The notes beneath the pieces were generated by a model that saw nothing but the letters and a program-made list of their open reading frames with translations, ran no database searches and was not told the origin of the DNA. From Lytechinus pictus (lineage: Eukaryota; Echinodermata; Echinoidea; Temnopleuroida; Toxopneustidae), in assembly GCF_037042905.1 (NCBI RefSeq), contig NC_087252.1, positions 18,431,701 to 18,495,700 on the forward strand: a stretch of 64,000 bases of DNA, given 5' to 3'. The stretch's first letter is position 1; each line of letters opens with the position of its first letter. The position numbers were made by a program, and so were the translations under genes. This document shows positions 1 to 9,305 of this stretch, in pieces.

Positions 1-21
1 ACAAAAAATGTTTCTTTATTT

Positions 22-289
22 TAAAGAGGTGGGCCGATAACATAAATAATAATACACTCACTATACACGTATAAACTTCACACCGGGAGAAAGCCTTACC
101 TTATTCTTGTTATGCACAGCTCTCAGGACGTCTGTACCTCTCGGGGGTTGAGTATGGAGTGATGTTAATGGCGTGTATACTGTATATGTATTGTGTTGTG
201 GTTCCTCCCGCCGATGTGTCATGTGACTTGTGTCGCTTGGGTGCGTGATGTCTTCTGCTTAACTATACTATTAACCCCCTTACACTATA
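22..289 (-). repeat. 3' LTR of the retrotransposon
   Basis: A 268-bp direct repeat of 10206-10473 with no difference seen by eye. It is the downstream LTR because gag and pol run on the minus strand. An AATAAG sequence on the sense strand near the middle could act as a weak polyadenylation signal (inference). Confidence 0.95.
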
Positions 290-303
290 CTTCCCCCCAC
301 CCT
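290..303 (-). other. Polypurine tract (plus-strand primer)
   Basis: On the sense strand GGGTGGGGGGAAG abuts the 3' LTR directly. This is the expected place and composition for the plus-strand DNA primer of an LTR retrotransposon. Confidence 0.8.
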
Positions 304-972
304 AAAAAAATTGGGGGGCCTATTTCCAATATAACTTAGCATAACTTAATACTTAACATAAGGAATAACCCAACTTAACATAAAATCATAAAATATACAT
401 CAACGTACATTTGTTTTTCCTTTTTTTTTTTTTCTTGATCATATCTTTTTCTTTCCTTTTTTCGTATTCTTTGATCTTTTTTCTTTCTTTTCTTCTTTTG
501 TTTTCTTTTTCTTTTGAGATCTTTTTTCTTTTTCTTTTCTTCTGTAATCTTTTTATTTTCTTTTGAGATCTTTTTTTTCTTTTCTTTGTGATCTTTTTTC
601 TTTTTCTTATTTTTTTTTCTTATTTGTTCATGACATAGATATAACATAAATACATCAATATACATTATACATCACTATCAATCATAAAACATATTCTTAC
701 CTTGTCTCTGCCTTGTTTATGTATCTAAGTAAAAAAGTAAGCAAATATTCAAATCGATACATACATATATATATATTATTACTTATCTGATCTAATTTTC
801 TAATTTCAACAAAAAGCATAACTCAATAAGAATTGTAAATCATAGGCGTCTATTTTCCGTATTACATATATAAAGCATAATAAACACATATAAAATACAA
901 CTTTTGTATATAAAACAGTCTTACAATTAAGGTAAAAGGCAGAGACAGGTGCAAGGGAGCAGCATTGCCCCT
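304..972 (-). other. 3' untranslated segment with polypyrimidine low-complexity tract
   Basis: This segment lies between the TatD ORF stop and the polypurine tract. Positions 414-633 are nearly pure T/C on the plus strand (A/G on the sense strand), with repeated CTTTT and TTTGAGATC words. The Lys/Glu-rich open frame read from this tract is explained by composition. I see no conserved coding signal. Confidence 0.7.
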
Positions 973-2295
973 TTATTTGAGGCAATACAGCTCCCTGGCG
1001 TTAATCGTCGTCTGATCGAGGAACTCTGGTAGAGGAACCCCTCGGATAGACGCCACCACCTGCCCGACATCGCCGATAAAGGCTTCTGTTTGCCAGCCGT
1101 GGCGAGGGCGGACGGGCAGGTAGGGGGCGTCTGTCTCGATCAGAAGACGATTTCCTGGAATGGACCGAATGCCAAGCCTCTTAAGCTTGGCATTCGCTCC
1201 ATTGTAGTAAGAGGCACTGCCCGTGACACCAAAGTACGCATAACGGAACGCTGACGTCCATTCGTCGACGATGTCCGGCGAACCCATGAAACAGTGCAAA
1301 TGGATGCGCTGAGCGGCCGGACACCGTCGGCGAATCGCGTCGCGCGCCAGCTTGTGCACAGCACGAGGGATCGGCTCATTGCCGGGACGAGAGCCATTGG
1401 CCCCCCGGAGATGGAGTACCAGGACTCTTCCGGTGGAGAGCCCTAGGAGCTGCTCAAAAAGCTGCTCCTGTGCCCCCCACTCGGAGTCATCCGTGGACCA
1501 ATCGAGGCCCAACTCCGACAGGCCTCTGACTCTCGGGTCGGCGAGAGCCGATCGCAGCGCCTCAAGATAGTAACGCTTCAGGCCATAGGCCTGCTTCGGG
1601 TGGATGCCCACCGCCACTGCGTAGCCTTCAGGGAGTTCATCGAATACCCTGTCGAGGAAGCCGGGGGCGGAGTATCTTACTGGATCACAGAAGTTCCATA
1701 CCCCTCCGACTACCTCGACCGGGTGTAGAGGCTGTCCCTGAAGTTCAGTTTTTCCTTTTCTTATTTTTATCCGATCGGGATGAAAGTGTGCATCGAATGC
1801 ACGCAGTGGCCGTGGGCTCTCCCCCAAAGCTTCCTCTAACATTTTTGGGGTGATTCCCCGCCCTCTTCCAATGGAGGAACACTCCACTGGATGGGGTGGT
1901 CTAGGCCAAGTGGACAGTAGTCCACGGCCACGACCAACCCCAACCGTAAGGCCTCCACTGGTCGAGGGACCGGCATTTGTTCCCGGAAGCGGGCCTTGCG
2001 CCAGCTTTTTTGTCTTTTTGGCACGCTTGGCCCGTTCTTTTCTACGCCTATTAAGCTCACGTTTTTTTTTAGCAAGCTCGGCCTCAGAGAACTCTTTCTT
2101 CCGAGCATCTGCCCCTGCTGGTGCAGGAGGCGGATCCTCGGAACGGGTCTCCGAGGCCTGCTGCATACATTCAATTTTTGTTGGTTCGGCTTCAGAGGGG
2201 GGCTCAGGAAGGGCCTCCTCTGGGGCCGAACCAACGTCTACCTCTATGTCGGTTAACTCCACCCCCGGTGGTAGCAGGATTTCCTCTCTCTCCAT
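973..2295 (-). CDS. TatD-family metal-dependent nuclease-like ORF3
   Basis: A 440-residue ORF in the env position. The frame opens 35 codons earlier, but I prefer the start at 2295 because a splice-acceptor-like sequence ends seven bases before it (2303) and the extra N terminus is only the translated pyrimidine tract. Residues 1-160 are low complexity: acidic and proline-rich, a strongly basic stretch (KKKRELNRRRKERAKRAKK), then Gly/Arg-rich. The C-terminal ~275 residues match the TatD amidohydrolase fold: FDAHFHPD (HxH metal pair), SELGLDW (metal Glu), LVLHLRG (His), IHLHCF (His) and ETDAPYLP (Asp). Known TatD enzymes are 3'-5' exonucleases or endonucleases acting on DNA. All catalytic positions are kept and the frame is intact, so activity is plausible. 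Its role in the element (trimming, cDNA processing, host interaction) is unknown. Confidence 0.88.
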   Translation of the reverse strand: MEREEILLPPGVELTDIEVDVGSAPEEALPEPPSEAEPTKIECMQQASETRSEDPPPAPAGADARKKEFSEAELAKKKRELNRRRKERAKRAKKTKKLAQGPLPGTNAGPSTSGGLTVGVGRGRGLLSTWPRPPHPVECSSIGRGRGITPKMLEEALGESPRPLRAFDAHFHPDRIKIRKGKTELQGQPLHPVEVVGGVWNFCDPVRYSAPGFLDRVFDELPEGYAVAVGIHPKQAYGLKRYYLEALRSALADPRVRGLSELGLDWSTDDSEWGAQEQLFEQLLGLSTGRVLVLHLRGANGSRPGNEPIPRAVHKLARDAIRRRCPAAQRIHLHCFMGSPDIVDEWTSAFRYAYFGVTGSASYYNGANAKLKRLGIRSIPGNRLLIETDAPYLPVRPRHGWQTEAFIGDVGQVVASIRGVPLPEFLDQTTINARELYCLK

Positions 2296-2345
2296 TTTCT
2301 CTCTGTATGGGAAGAGAAGAATGATGCACAAATGGGGGGAGGGGG
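2296..2345 (-). promoter_or_regulatory. Probable 3' splice site before the TatD ORF
   Basis: The sense strand shows a long C/T tract (CTCTCCCCCTCCCCCC ... CTTCTCTTCCC) ending in ATACAG. The AG is at 2304-2303, and the TatD ATG follows at 2295. This is the structure of a strong acceptor placed where env-containing elements splice. Usage is inferred. Confidence 0.6.
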
Positions 2346-2443
2346 AGAGAATTTGGGGAAGGAAAAGAAATATAAACGTGGTTATTAGACGACTTATCAT
2401 AGTACATGCATAATAATAGACGACACATTTGTTTCTAAATATT

Positions 2444-5400
2444 CTACCTCCTCTTAGTACAGGGGGGGCAAAACCATTTCACGTTTTCTAATCCTTCCGT
2501 CTCTGTGATACCAACGCACGCTCCGTGGTACCATTCATTGCATTCGTCGCAACATATCATCAGAGAGCCATCATCAGGCTTCCGGCAAAAACAATATAGT
2601 TTGTCTTTGCCAGGAGTCTCAATAACCGCCTTACTCTGATCCGTACACTTTTTCAAGCGGTCGTGATTGTAAGTGGCTATTGTTTTTCTGAAGGCCACTC
2701 TGTAAAGATATGGGGACCTCTTCTCTACGATGATCGCCGGCCCTTTCCAAGGGGGGTTTAACTTACGAGATTTCCCCTTGGCACAGGCCGTGTCTCTAAT
2801 GTAGACACGATCATTTACCTCGAATTCCCGAGTGTATTGTTTGATATCGTAGTCTCGTTTCATCTTGCGCTGAGCAGATTTGATTGCAGCCCTAGCTGAA
2901 ATATGAGCATTACGCATTGCACAAGTCAACTCGGCCACATATTCTTCTTTGGTCTGCTCTTGAGCGGGTTGAGGAACAGAGAATACGAGATCAGAGGGTA
3001 GATTAACCTCCCGACCCAGCATTAGCTTGTTAGGGGTAAATCCAGTTGTACGATTTACAGAGGAGCGGATAGCACCTGCGATCTGCTGGAGATGCCTGTC
3101 CCAGTCCCTTTGTGACTTTGAGACGTAGCATCGCACTGCATCCATCACGGTCCTATTCGCCCTCTCAACTTGAGAATTTGCTTGGGGGCGGAATGCGGTC
3201 GTTTTTGACTTGTGAATATCAAGGACACGGCACATGTCCTTGAAAAGTGTACTCTCAAAATTTCTGCCCTGATCCGTGAAGATTTGAAATGGATATCCAA
3301 ACCGGCAGAAAAAACTGCTCACTGCTGCATGAGCTGTCATCTCTGCGGTTTGGGAAGGCAAAGGTACGCATTCCACCCATTTAGTAAATTGATCTACCAT
3401 AACCAGGATGTTTTCATTACCATTTGTTGTCTTTGGTAGTGGGCCCATGAAGTCAAGATGGACACGTTCCATGGGGGCGCTCGCATGAAAACTTTTCATA
3501 GGATGCCTCCCAGGGCGGGTCGCTTTCTTGTTCTGATTGCAAGTTGCACACCTGGCTATGTAAATGCGAATATCTTCTGACATGCGATACCAATAATACT
3601 TGGACTTTAGCTTAGCCCGAGTGCGATTGATTCCAGCATGCCCTGCTGAAGGAGGGTCATGATTCAGCCGAATGATGTCATGCCGTAGTGATTCTGGAAT
3701 CACTATAACATCACCTACATCCTTCTTCATCCAGATAACTCCTTCTTTGAAGTAGAAGAGTTCTCTGTTCGTCCACAAGAACTTTCCCTCTGGCGGGAGG
3801 AGAAACAGAGTCCCTTCATCCAGTTCTTTCTTGTTGGTTAACCACTCACGGAGGGGCACGAGAACCTGGTTTTTTTCTTGCTCTTGCTTGACTAAATTGT
3901 CAGAAGGCGGTTCCTCTGCCACCTCAGTTGGGTCAACTGAGATACTTCGGATCTCAAATGAGTTGGCCTTGTTGAACAATATTTCCATGTGCGTGACAGG
4001 GAAAGTTTCTTCAACAGCCACATTCGAGACCCTTTGGCTTTGACTTAATGGCACAACATCATCGACACAGTCGACAAAGTGTGCCCATTCTTTGTGTCTC
4101 TTGGTACAATATGAACACCCACCACACGGCAAATCCTGTAGTCGCACACCATGCTCATACCCTTCACACACTGATTCTGTATCAGGAATGCGCGAAAGAG
4201 AATCTGCATTAGAGTGGCGCCTACCGGGCCGGTGTTCGATTTTCATATTGTACTGCCCTAACTCCTCCAGCCAGCGAGACAGCTGTCCTGTCGGCGTTTT
4301 GAAGTTGAGCAGCCATGTTAGGCTGCCATGATCCGTTCTGACAGTAAATGGCCTACCTAAAAGGTAATGCCTATACTGTCTGCAAAATAACACCAACGCT
4401 AAGAGCTCGCGGCGAGTGACACAATAGTTCCTTTGTTGAGGAGAAAGAGACAAGCTGCCATAAGCTATGACCTTCTCCTCACCATTTTGAACCTGTAGCA
4501 GCTCTGCTCCAATCGCTGTGCTAGACGCATCCGTATCTAGGATGAACGGGTCATGTGCGTTTGGAAGTGTGAGCACAGGGGCTGAGGTTAATAGAGCTTT
4601 GATTTGTTCGAATGCCTCCTGATGAAACTCTGTCCAACTGAAAGCATGATTGCCTGTAAGCTCATACAATGGCCCAGCCACCCGTGCATAATCTTTCATA
4701 AACACCCTGTGATAGTTGGCCAACCCTAAAAACTGCTCTACTTCTTTAGTGGAAGTAGGAGTGGGCCAATCCACTACCCTTTGGATGTTTTCTTCTGGTA
4801 GATGCAAGCCTGTAGCATCCACTTCCCTACCCAAGAACTCCACCTTTCGTTGAAACAAGGCACACTTCTTGGGTTTCAATTTGAGTCTGTAGTCCTTGAA
4901 ACGCCTCAGGACTGCCTCTAGATTCTTGATGTGGTCTGGAAATGATTTACCCAATACCAGGATATCATCCAAGAATGCAAGAGCCACGTCCCATGTGAGA
5001 CCTCTCAGGACTAAGTTCATCACACGTTGGAAGGTGGCCGGTGCATTGCACAGGCCAAATCCCATGCGGACGAACTCATACAGCCCATGTTTTGTAACGA
5101 AGGCTGTTTTGTCCCTATCTGCTTCGTTTACCTTGATTTGCCAATAAGCTGCGTTGGCATCAAGTTTGGAAAACCACTTGTTGCCTGCTAAAGTATCAAG
5201 GCATTCTTCAATACATGGTAAGGGGTAGACGTCCTTTTTGGTGACATTGTTTAACTTGCGGTAATCAATGCACCATCGGACTCCTCCATCCTTTTTCCTC
5301 ACTAACACAGGGGGCGATGCCCATTCAGACATAGACGGCTGGATAACTCCAGCGGCGAGCATCTTGTCGAGATGTGCCTGCTCCTCCTGAATGAAATTCA

Positions 5401-6478
5401 GGGGGGTCCGCCTCATCTTTTGTTTTATGGGCCTCGCATCACCCGTGTCTATGCTATGAGTTACCTCGTTGAAACCACCAAGGTCAAACTCATCTTTTGC
5501 GAACACTGATTGATATTTTAGTAGCAGCCCTCTCAACTCCTCCTGTTCCTCTGGGGCCAGCCCCTCATTAGAGCGGCCCCAAAGGTCCAGAAGGTGAGGA
5601 GGTATGTCTGAGTCCGAAGCTTTTACAGTGTTAATACTCCTAACTGTGACATCCTCTGAGGGTTCTATTTCAGGTTCTATCACCGAGACTTGATAAGCTT
5701 TCCCAATCATATCACCCCTTCGTAACTTGTAGGTCATATCAGAGGAATTTATCAGGAAAACTTCTGTATCTTTCTTACTTTCATGAAGGCTCCGGGGTAT
5801 AAGAACAGGTATGGGTAGGAAAGGCAAAGGTTCCACCAGGAATGGGCTAGAATTAAGTGCCACCGAACACTTAACCCTTCGAACCGAACACGGAGGAACA
5901 CAGACGCCCTTATCTACACACACCTCTGCCGTACTCCCCGAATCTTCGCGTTGGATTATTGGTAGGTTTTCACCGTTCAAAGTTAGGATAGCATTTGGAA
6001 TGCTAATATTGGCATTGTGTTTTCTTAACAGATCAACGCCAAACAACATCTCATCTGCTATCGGAGCTACGTGAATCTCCTCGTTGAGTATTTGGTTACC
6101 CAGCTGGAGCTTGATAGGTCCTATCACAATGCCGTCCATTGTCATGTCTCGGCCAGCCCCCTTAAGAACTACACGCTTAAGGATCGGCGGCCGAGGCTGG
6201 AGGCGATGGAAAAGCCTATCAGATATAATGGTGACAGCTGCCGCAGTGTCCAAAACGGATGTAATGGGCTCCTTGCTAACTGCCAACTCAACACTCAATG
6301 TTGAAGTAGACACAATTCTACAGATGACTTCTTCAACCTCTTGATCTTTAACATCACCAGAAATGTCTGGTGGCCATGGCGGATTCCTCCAAGGGTGCTC
6401 AGTTACCTTAGAGAATTTCGGGCTCCCTGGGCTTGCTTGTGAGTCCGGTGCCCGTTGGTTCCCACGGTCTTGTGGCAT
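2444..6478 (-). CDS. pol: Pol polyprotein: protease, RT, RNase H, integrase, PHD finger
   Basis: 1344 residues from the first ATG; the frame continues upstream into gag and is probably entered by -1 frameshift. Domains: aspartic protease (VLDTAAAVTIIS, Asp77; the family usually has DTG or DSG); reverse transcriptase about 350-555 (Asp440 in SKLDANAAYWQ, FLDD at 504-505); RNase H about 640-760 (Asp648, Glu691, Asp716, Asp759); integrase zinc domain (His940, His947, Cys977, Cys980); catalytic core Asp1009, Asp1069, Glu1105 (D-D 60, D-E 35); then a PHD finger at 1295-1340 (C1296, C1298, C1310, C1313, H1318, C1321, C1337, C1340, with the conserved Trp two residues before the last CxxC). It makes and integrates cDNA in virus-like particles. 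PHD fingers read histone H3 tails, so this one may steer integration (inference). No chromodomain is visible. Confidence 0.97.
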   Translation of the reverse strand: MPQDRGNQRAPDSQASPGSPKFSKVTEHPWRNPPWPPDISGDVKDQEVEEVICRIVSTSTLSVELAVSKEPITSVLDTAAAVTIISDRLFHRLQPRPPILKRVVLKGAGRDMTMDGIVIGPIKLQLGNQILNEEIHVAPIADEMLFGVDLLRKHNANISIPNAILTLNGENLPIIQREDSGSTAEVCVDKGVCVPPCSVRRVKCSVALNSSPFLVEPLPFLPIPVLIPRSLHESKKDTEVFLINSSDMTYKLRRGDMIGKAYQVSVIEPEIEPSEDVTVRSINTVKASDSDIPPHLLDLWGRSNEGLAPEEQEELRGLLLKYQSVFAKDEFDLGGFNEVTHSIDTGDARPIKQKMRRTPLNFIQEEQAHLDKMLAAGVIQPSMSEWASPPVLVRKKDGGVRWCIDYRKLNNVTKKDVYPLPCIEECLDTLAGNKWFSKLDANAAYWQIKVNEADRDKTAFVTKHGLYEFVRMGFGLCNAPATFQRVMNLVLRGLTWDVALAFLDDILVLGKSFPDHIKNLEAVLRRFKDYRLKLKPKKCALFQRKVEFLGREVDATGLHLPEENIQRVVDWPTPTSTKEVEQFLGLANYHRVFMKDYARVAGPLYELTGNHAFSWTEFHQEAFEQIKALLTSAPVLTLPNAHDPFILDTDASSTAIGAELLQVQNGEEKVIAYGSLSLSPQQRNYCVTRRELLALVLFCRQYRHYLLGRPFTVRTDHGSLTWLLNFKTPTGQLSRWLEELGQYNMKIEHRPGRRHSNADSLSRIPDTESVCEGYEHGVRLQDLPCGGCSYCTKRHKEWAHFVDCVDDVVPLSQSQRVSNVAVEETFPVTHMEILFNKANSFEIRSISVDPTEVAEEPPSDNLVKQEQEKNQVLVPLREWLTNKKELDEGTLFLLPPEGKFLWTNRELFYFKEGVIWMKKDVGDVIVIPESLRHDIIRLNHDPPSAGHAGINRTRAKLKSKYYWYRMSEDIRIYIARCATCNQNKKATRPGRHPMKSFHASAPMERVHLDFMGPLPKTTNGNENILVMVDQFTKWVECVPLPSQTAEMTAHAAVSSFFCRFGYPFQIFTDQGRNFESTLFKDMCRVLDIHKSKTTAFRPQANSQVERANRTVMDAVRCYVSKSQRDWDRHLQQIAGAIRSSVNRTTGFTPNKLMLGREVNLPSDLVFSVPQPAQEQTKEEYVAELTCAMRNAHISARAAIKSAQRKMKRDYDIKQYTREFEVNDRVYIRDTACAKGKSRKLNPPWKGPAIIVEKRSPYLYRVAFRKTIATYNHDRLKKCTDQSKAVIETPGKDKLYCFCRKPDDGSLMICCDECNEWYHGACVGITETEGLENVKWFCPPCTKRR

Positions 6479-6489
6479 TAGGCTGCCCT

Positions 6490-8820
6490 TTAATGGAATG
6501 GGGATGGCGGGGGAGGGGATCTCTGATCGGATCGGGGACTCCCCATCTCCGCCGATCCCTGTCCATTTCCCTCCTCCTCGAAGGTTACAGCCCTTACTTG
6601 TCTACTGTTCACAGGCGATCTTCCCATGGGGCAGGCCCTGCTGAAATGGCCTTCTTCCCCACAGTTGAAACAGCCTGTGAAGTTTCGCTGACGATCAGTT
6701 GTAGTTGGCGAAGGGCCAAAAAATGGCCTTCGGCCTCCTACTGACCGATCTGGTGTCAAATTTGAGTTAAACCTCGGCCTGTCTGGCGTACCTGGAGCCC
6801 GACCATAGGTATACTTTGGTCTGTCCGGGGTACCAGGAACTCGGCCGGAGGTGTATTTCTGCCTGTCAGGTGTACGGTCTGAGGGGTACCTCGACCGGCC
6901 TCCCGACACCGACAAGAGTTCCTTTGTGCTTCTAGATAGATCCGTGATCGCAGCGACCATCGAATCCATCTTGGATGCCCATACTGCATTTTGGGCTTCC
7001 AGAGCACTTAGTCTAGCCTCAAGGCTAGAATTTCCCTTCTTGGCAGCCTCTGGGGGAGACAACTTTTGCACCCTTAGGTCACTATCGCCATCTCCCATCG
7101 AGAGCTGCCTTACCTCTTTTCTCGACCTAGGGCCATGCGTATGCATGGTCTTCTGGGTAAACTGAAACCATTTGTACTTAGTCATGGCTTCATCTAAGGT
7201 CCCAGGCCGAGAAGTCAGGACATGATGCCCTGCATCTTTGTCTTGGGCACCTTGGCAGAACCTTGCCACTACAAGTTCTTGAACGAACTTGTCGGGAAGG
7301 CCTACAAAGGCCTGACCTGCAAGGGTCATAAGCCTATCTGCCCACTTGATGATGTCTTCATCCGAGCGTTGAAAAGCCGATTGAAATTGCATCCGAGTAA
7401 CTTCCGGCTCATCCTGGAGAGCGAACCGCTTCTCCAACTTGGTAACCAAGTCAGAGAAGGCGATATTTGGGTTGCTCTCCTGAATGAGAGCCATGAACTT
7501 ACTAGCTTCGGCCTCCAACGCCAGACACAGCTGATATTTCTTGTCTGCATCAGACATGCCGTGTCTTTCGGTGTATAGTTGGAACTTTGAATAGAAGGCC
7601 GCCCAACTTCCTTTGCCGTCGAACGAAATAGTCTTCGGCAAAGAGGTTGGTCTAGAAGGGGGCCTTCTGTCGTCATACTCCGGTACCACAGGTCTTGAGG
7701 CCGAAGTAAGTCTGGTGACGCGGGGCGGCTGATTTCTTGTTGACAGCCCCCTGTATCCAGGGCTTACTGATGGCCTTGTGGTGTCTCTATGTTCACTGTA
7801 TACTGGGCCTCCCTGTCCATCTCCTTGAGGTCCAGCGCCTTGATACACAGGGTTGCTACCCCTATATTGCAAGTCACATGGTCCTTGGGGAGAGGTTTGC
7901 GGGGCCACAGTGTTAGGATAGTGTGGCGGATATCTGCCTCCAGCCCATGGTGGGCAATACCCACCGTAGGCGGCAGCAGGGTTGCAGTATGGAGGAGCTG
8001 GCTGTCCAGTTCCTCCGAATGGCATCATCTGCATCATCCTAAACATCACGCCATACATTTCCTCGTACTGTGCTTGTGTAAAGTGTGGAACGGCCTGTGG
8101 ATAGCTATGTGGAGGTGTCTGGGTTGTCTGATTGAACATTGCTGGTCGGCCACCCTGAGTACCGGGAGCCTGACCATGCAAATCTACTTGGGCATGAGGA
8201 CCAAATTGGAACTGGGGTCCTGGTGGGGTAGCTACCTGGGCACGAGGACCACATTGGAACTGGGATCCTGGTGGGGTAACTTGGTGGGGACCCTGTGGTG
8301 GGAACAGGCCATCGTTCCATCCTGAAAACCCAAATTGATTAGCCCAGAGGGACTTAGCCCTATCTTCTGGAGAGGCCGAAGGCTGCTGAGTAAAAGCGCC
8401 ACCTGGCCTCCCCCCTGTGAAAAATGAGGGGGCCTCCCCGGCCTGTGTCTGAGAAGATTGGCCTACAGCCCCCTGTGCGCTATGTGCATGGGTGTGCTGT
8501 GGCCAAGCCTCAAACGCCTGGCTTACGGGGGGCTCCTTAGACGGAATAAGCGGAACGCTCGTAGAAGGCTCGTCTCCTTCGGAGCGCACTTCTCTGCGGT
8601 CCACATTATGAGCCGTTGTTGTTGGCTCATAATCAAAGGCGTAAACTAACAGTTCCGCCTTCGGTATATGAGGTATCGACAAGAATGTATCCGGAGTAAG
8701 GTCGGCCGCCTCCCTCGCATGTAGAATGCGGTTGGCGGTGGCCATACCCACTCCGGGCAGACTCATCAATTCCTCAGACGAACACAAGTTGATTTTTATT
8801 CTTGGTATGTTGCTCGCCAT
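6490..8820 (-). CDS. gag: Gag polyprotein with N-terminal helix-hairpin-helix
   Basis: The ORF is open from 8847. The start at 8820 is preferred: its context AAGATGG is a good Kozak match and the first nine residues look like leader. Residue numbers here count from 8847. Residues 17-63 resemble a ComEA-type HhH motif (INLCSSEELMSLPGVG, then TANRIL). About 80-400 is Gln/Pro/Gly-rich and disordered. About 405-565 resembles the retrotransposon gag capsid domain. About 605-645 is a likely coiled coil. 655-700 holds short PDRxKYTxGRxPGT repeats. A CCHC zinc knuckle sits at Cys726, Cys729, His734, Cys739. Gag forms the particle and binds RNA. HhH motifs bind DNA non-specifically and are not usual in Gag. 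The stop at 6490-6492 lies 11 bases before the first pol ATG. Confidence 0.95.
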   Translation of the reverse strand: MASNIPRIKINLCSSEELMSLPGVGMATANRILHAREAADLTPDTFLSIPHIPKAELLVYAFDYEPTTTAHNVDRREVRSEGDEPSTSVPLIPSKEPPVSQAFEAWPQHTHAHSAQGAVGQSSQTQAGEAPSFFTGGRPGGAFTQQPSASPEDRAKSLWANQFGFSGWNDGLFPPQGPHQVTPPGSQFQCGPRAQVATPPGPQFQFGPHAQVDLHGQAPGTQGGRPAMFNQTTQTPPHSYPQAVPHFTQAQYEEMYGVMFRMMQMMPFGGTGQPAPPYCNPAAAYGGYCPPWAGGRYPPHYPNTVAPQTSPQGPCDLQYRGSNPVYQGAGPQGDGQGGPVYSEHRDTTRPSVSPGYRGLSTRNQPPRVTRLTSASRPVVPEYDDRRPPSRPTSLPKTISFDGKGSWAAFYSKFQLYTERHGMSDADKKYQLCLALEAEASKFMALIQESNPNIAFSDLVTKLEKRFALQDEPEVTRMQFQSAFQRSDEDIIKWADRLMTLAGQAFVGLPDKFVQELVVARFCQGAQDKDAGHHVLTSRPGTLDEAMTKYKWFQFTQKTMHTHGPRSRKEVRQLSMGDGDSDLRVQKLSPPEAAKKGNSSLEARLSALEAQNAVWASKMDSMVAAITDLSRSTKELLSVSGGRSRYPSDRTPDRQKYTSGRVPGTPDRPKYTYGRAPGTPDRPRFNSNLTPDRSVGGRRPFFGPSPTTTDRQRNFTGCFNCGEEGHFSRACPMGRSPVNSRQVRAVTFEEEGNGQGSAEMGSPRSDQRSPPPPSPFH
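6565..6571 (-). promoter_or_regulatory. Gag-Pol -1 frameshift slippery heptamer GGGAAAT
   Basis: On the sense strand the gag codons read GAG GGA AAT, giving G_GGA_AAT, a canonical X_XXY_YYZ heptamer in gag phase. Pol is in the -1 frame relative to gag. I read the -1 frame codon by codon from here to the first pol ATG and found no stop. The site is about 75 bases before the gag stop. A downstream pseudoknot was not assessed. Confidence 0.7.
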
Positions 8821-9305
8821 CTTGATGTAGAAATTAATCAGAAACAAAAATTAAATTCCAAAATTGAACTGTAATTAACCAAAAATTATCCTGCAGACTA
8901 CTTTGTCTTGCGGATAAAATCAAAATAAATTTGGGACAAAATTAACTTTTTGAAAAAAAAAATGAAAGAGAATTAACAGAACTAACCTCACAATATCCTG
9001 AGAATGTAATCAAATTAAAATCCAGAGGCTACCTTGCCTAAAAAATAAAATTCCTGTATGATTTAATTCTTAGGAAAGAAAAGAAAAAATACAAACAATC
9101 GAACGCTCACTTGTTCAAAGAAAGATATGAAAAATATATAGAAATAATTTCAAATAAATAAATTCTTATTATTTATTTATTTTTTTTTTTCTGTTTTTTG
9201 AACAAAAGTTAATATTTACAAGTACAATTTATCTAAATATATACAAAATTTATTTAATTATACAATTTATAATTAATTGATTGAATATGAATTTAATACA
9301 AATGT

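Noticed and set aside
375-665. Lysine-rich minus-strand ORF in the retroelement 3' region
   Set aside because: It is the translation of a T/C homopurine-homopyrimidine tract, with no motif or start context.
1850-2413. 187-codon plus-strand ORF opposite the TatD ORF
   Set aside because: Antisense shadow of the TatD ORF's proline/arginine-rich N-terminal region.
7789-8325. 178-codon plus-strand ORF opposite gag
   Set aside because: Antisense shadow of the Gln/Pro/Gly-rich part of gag.
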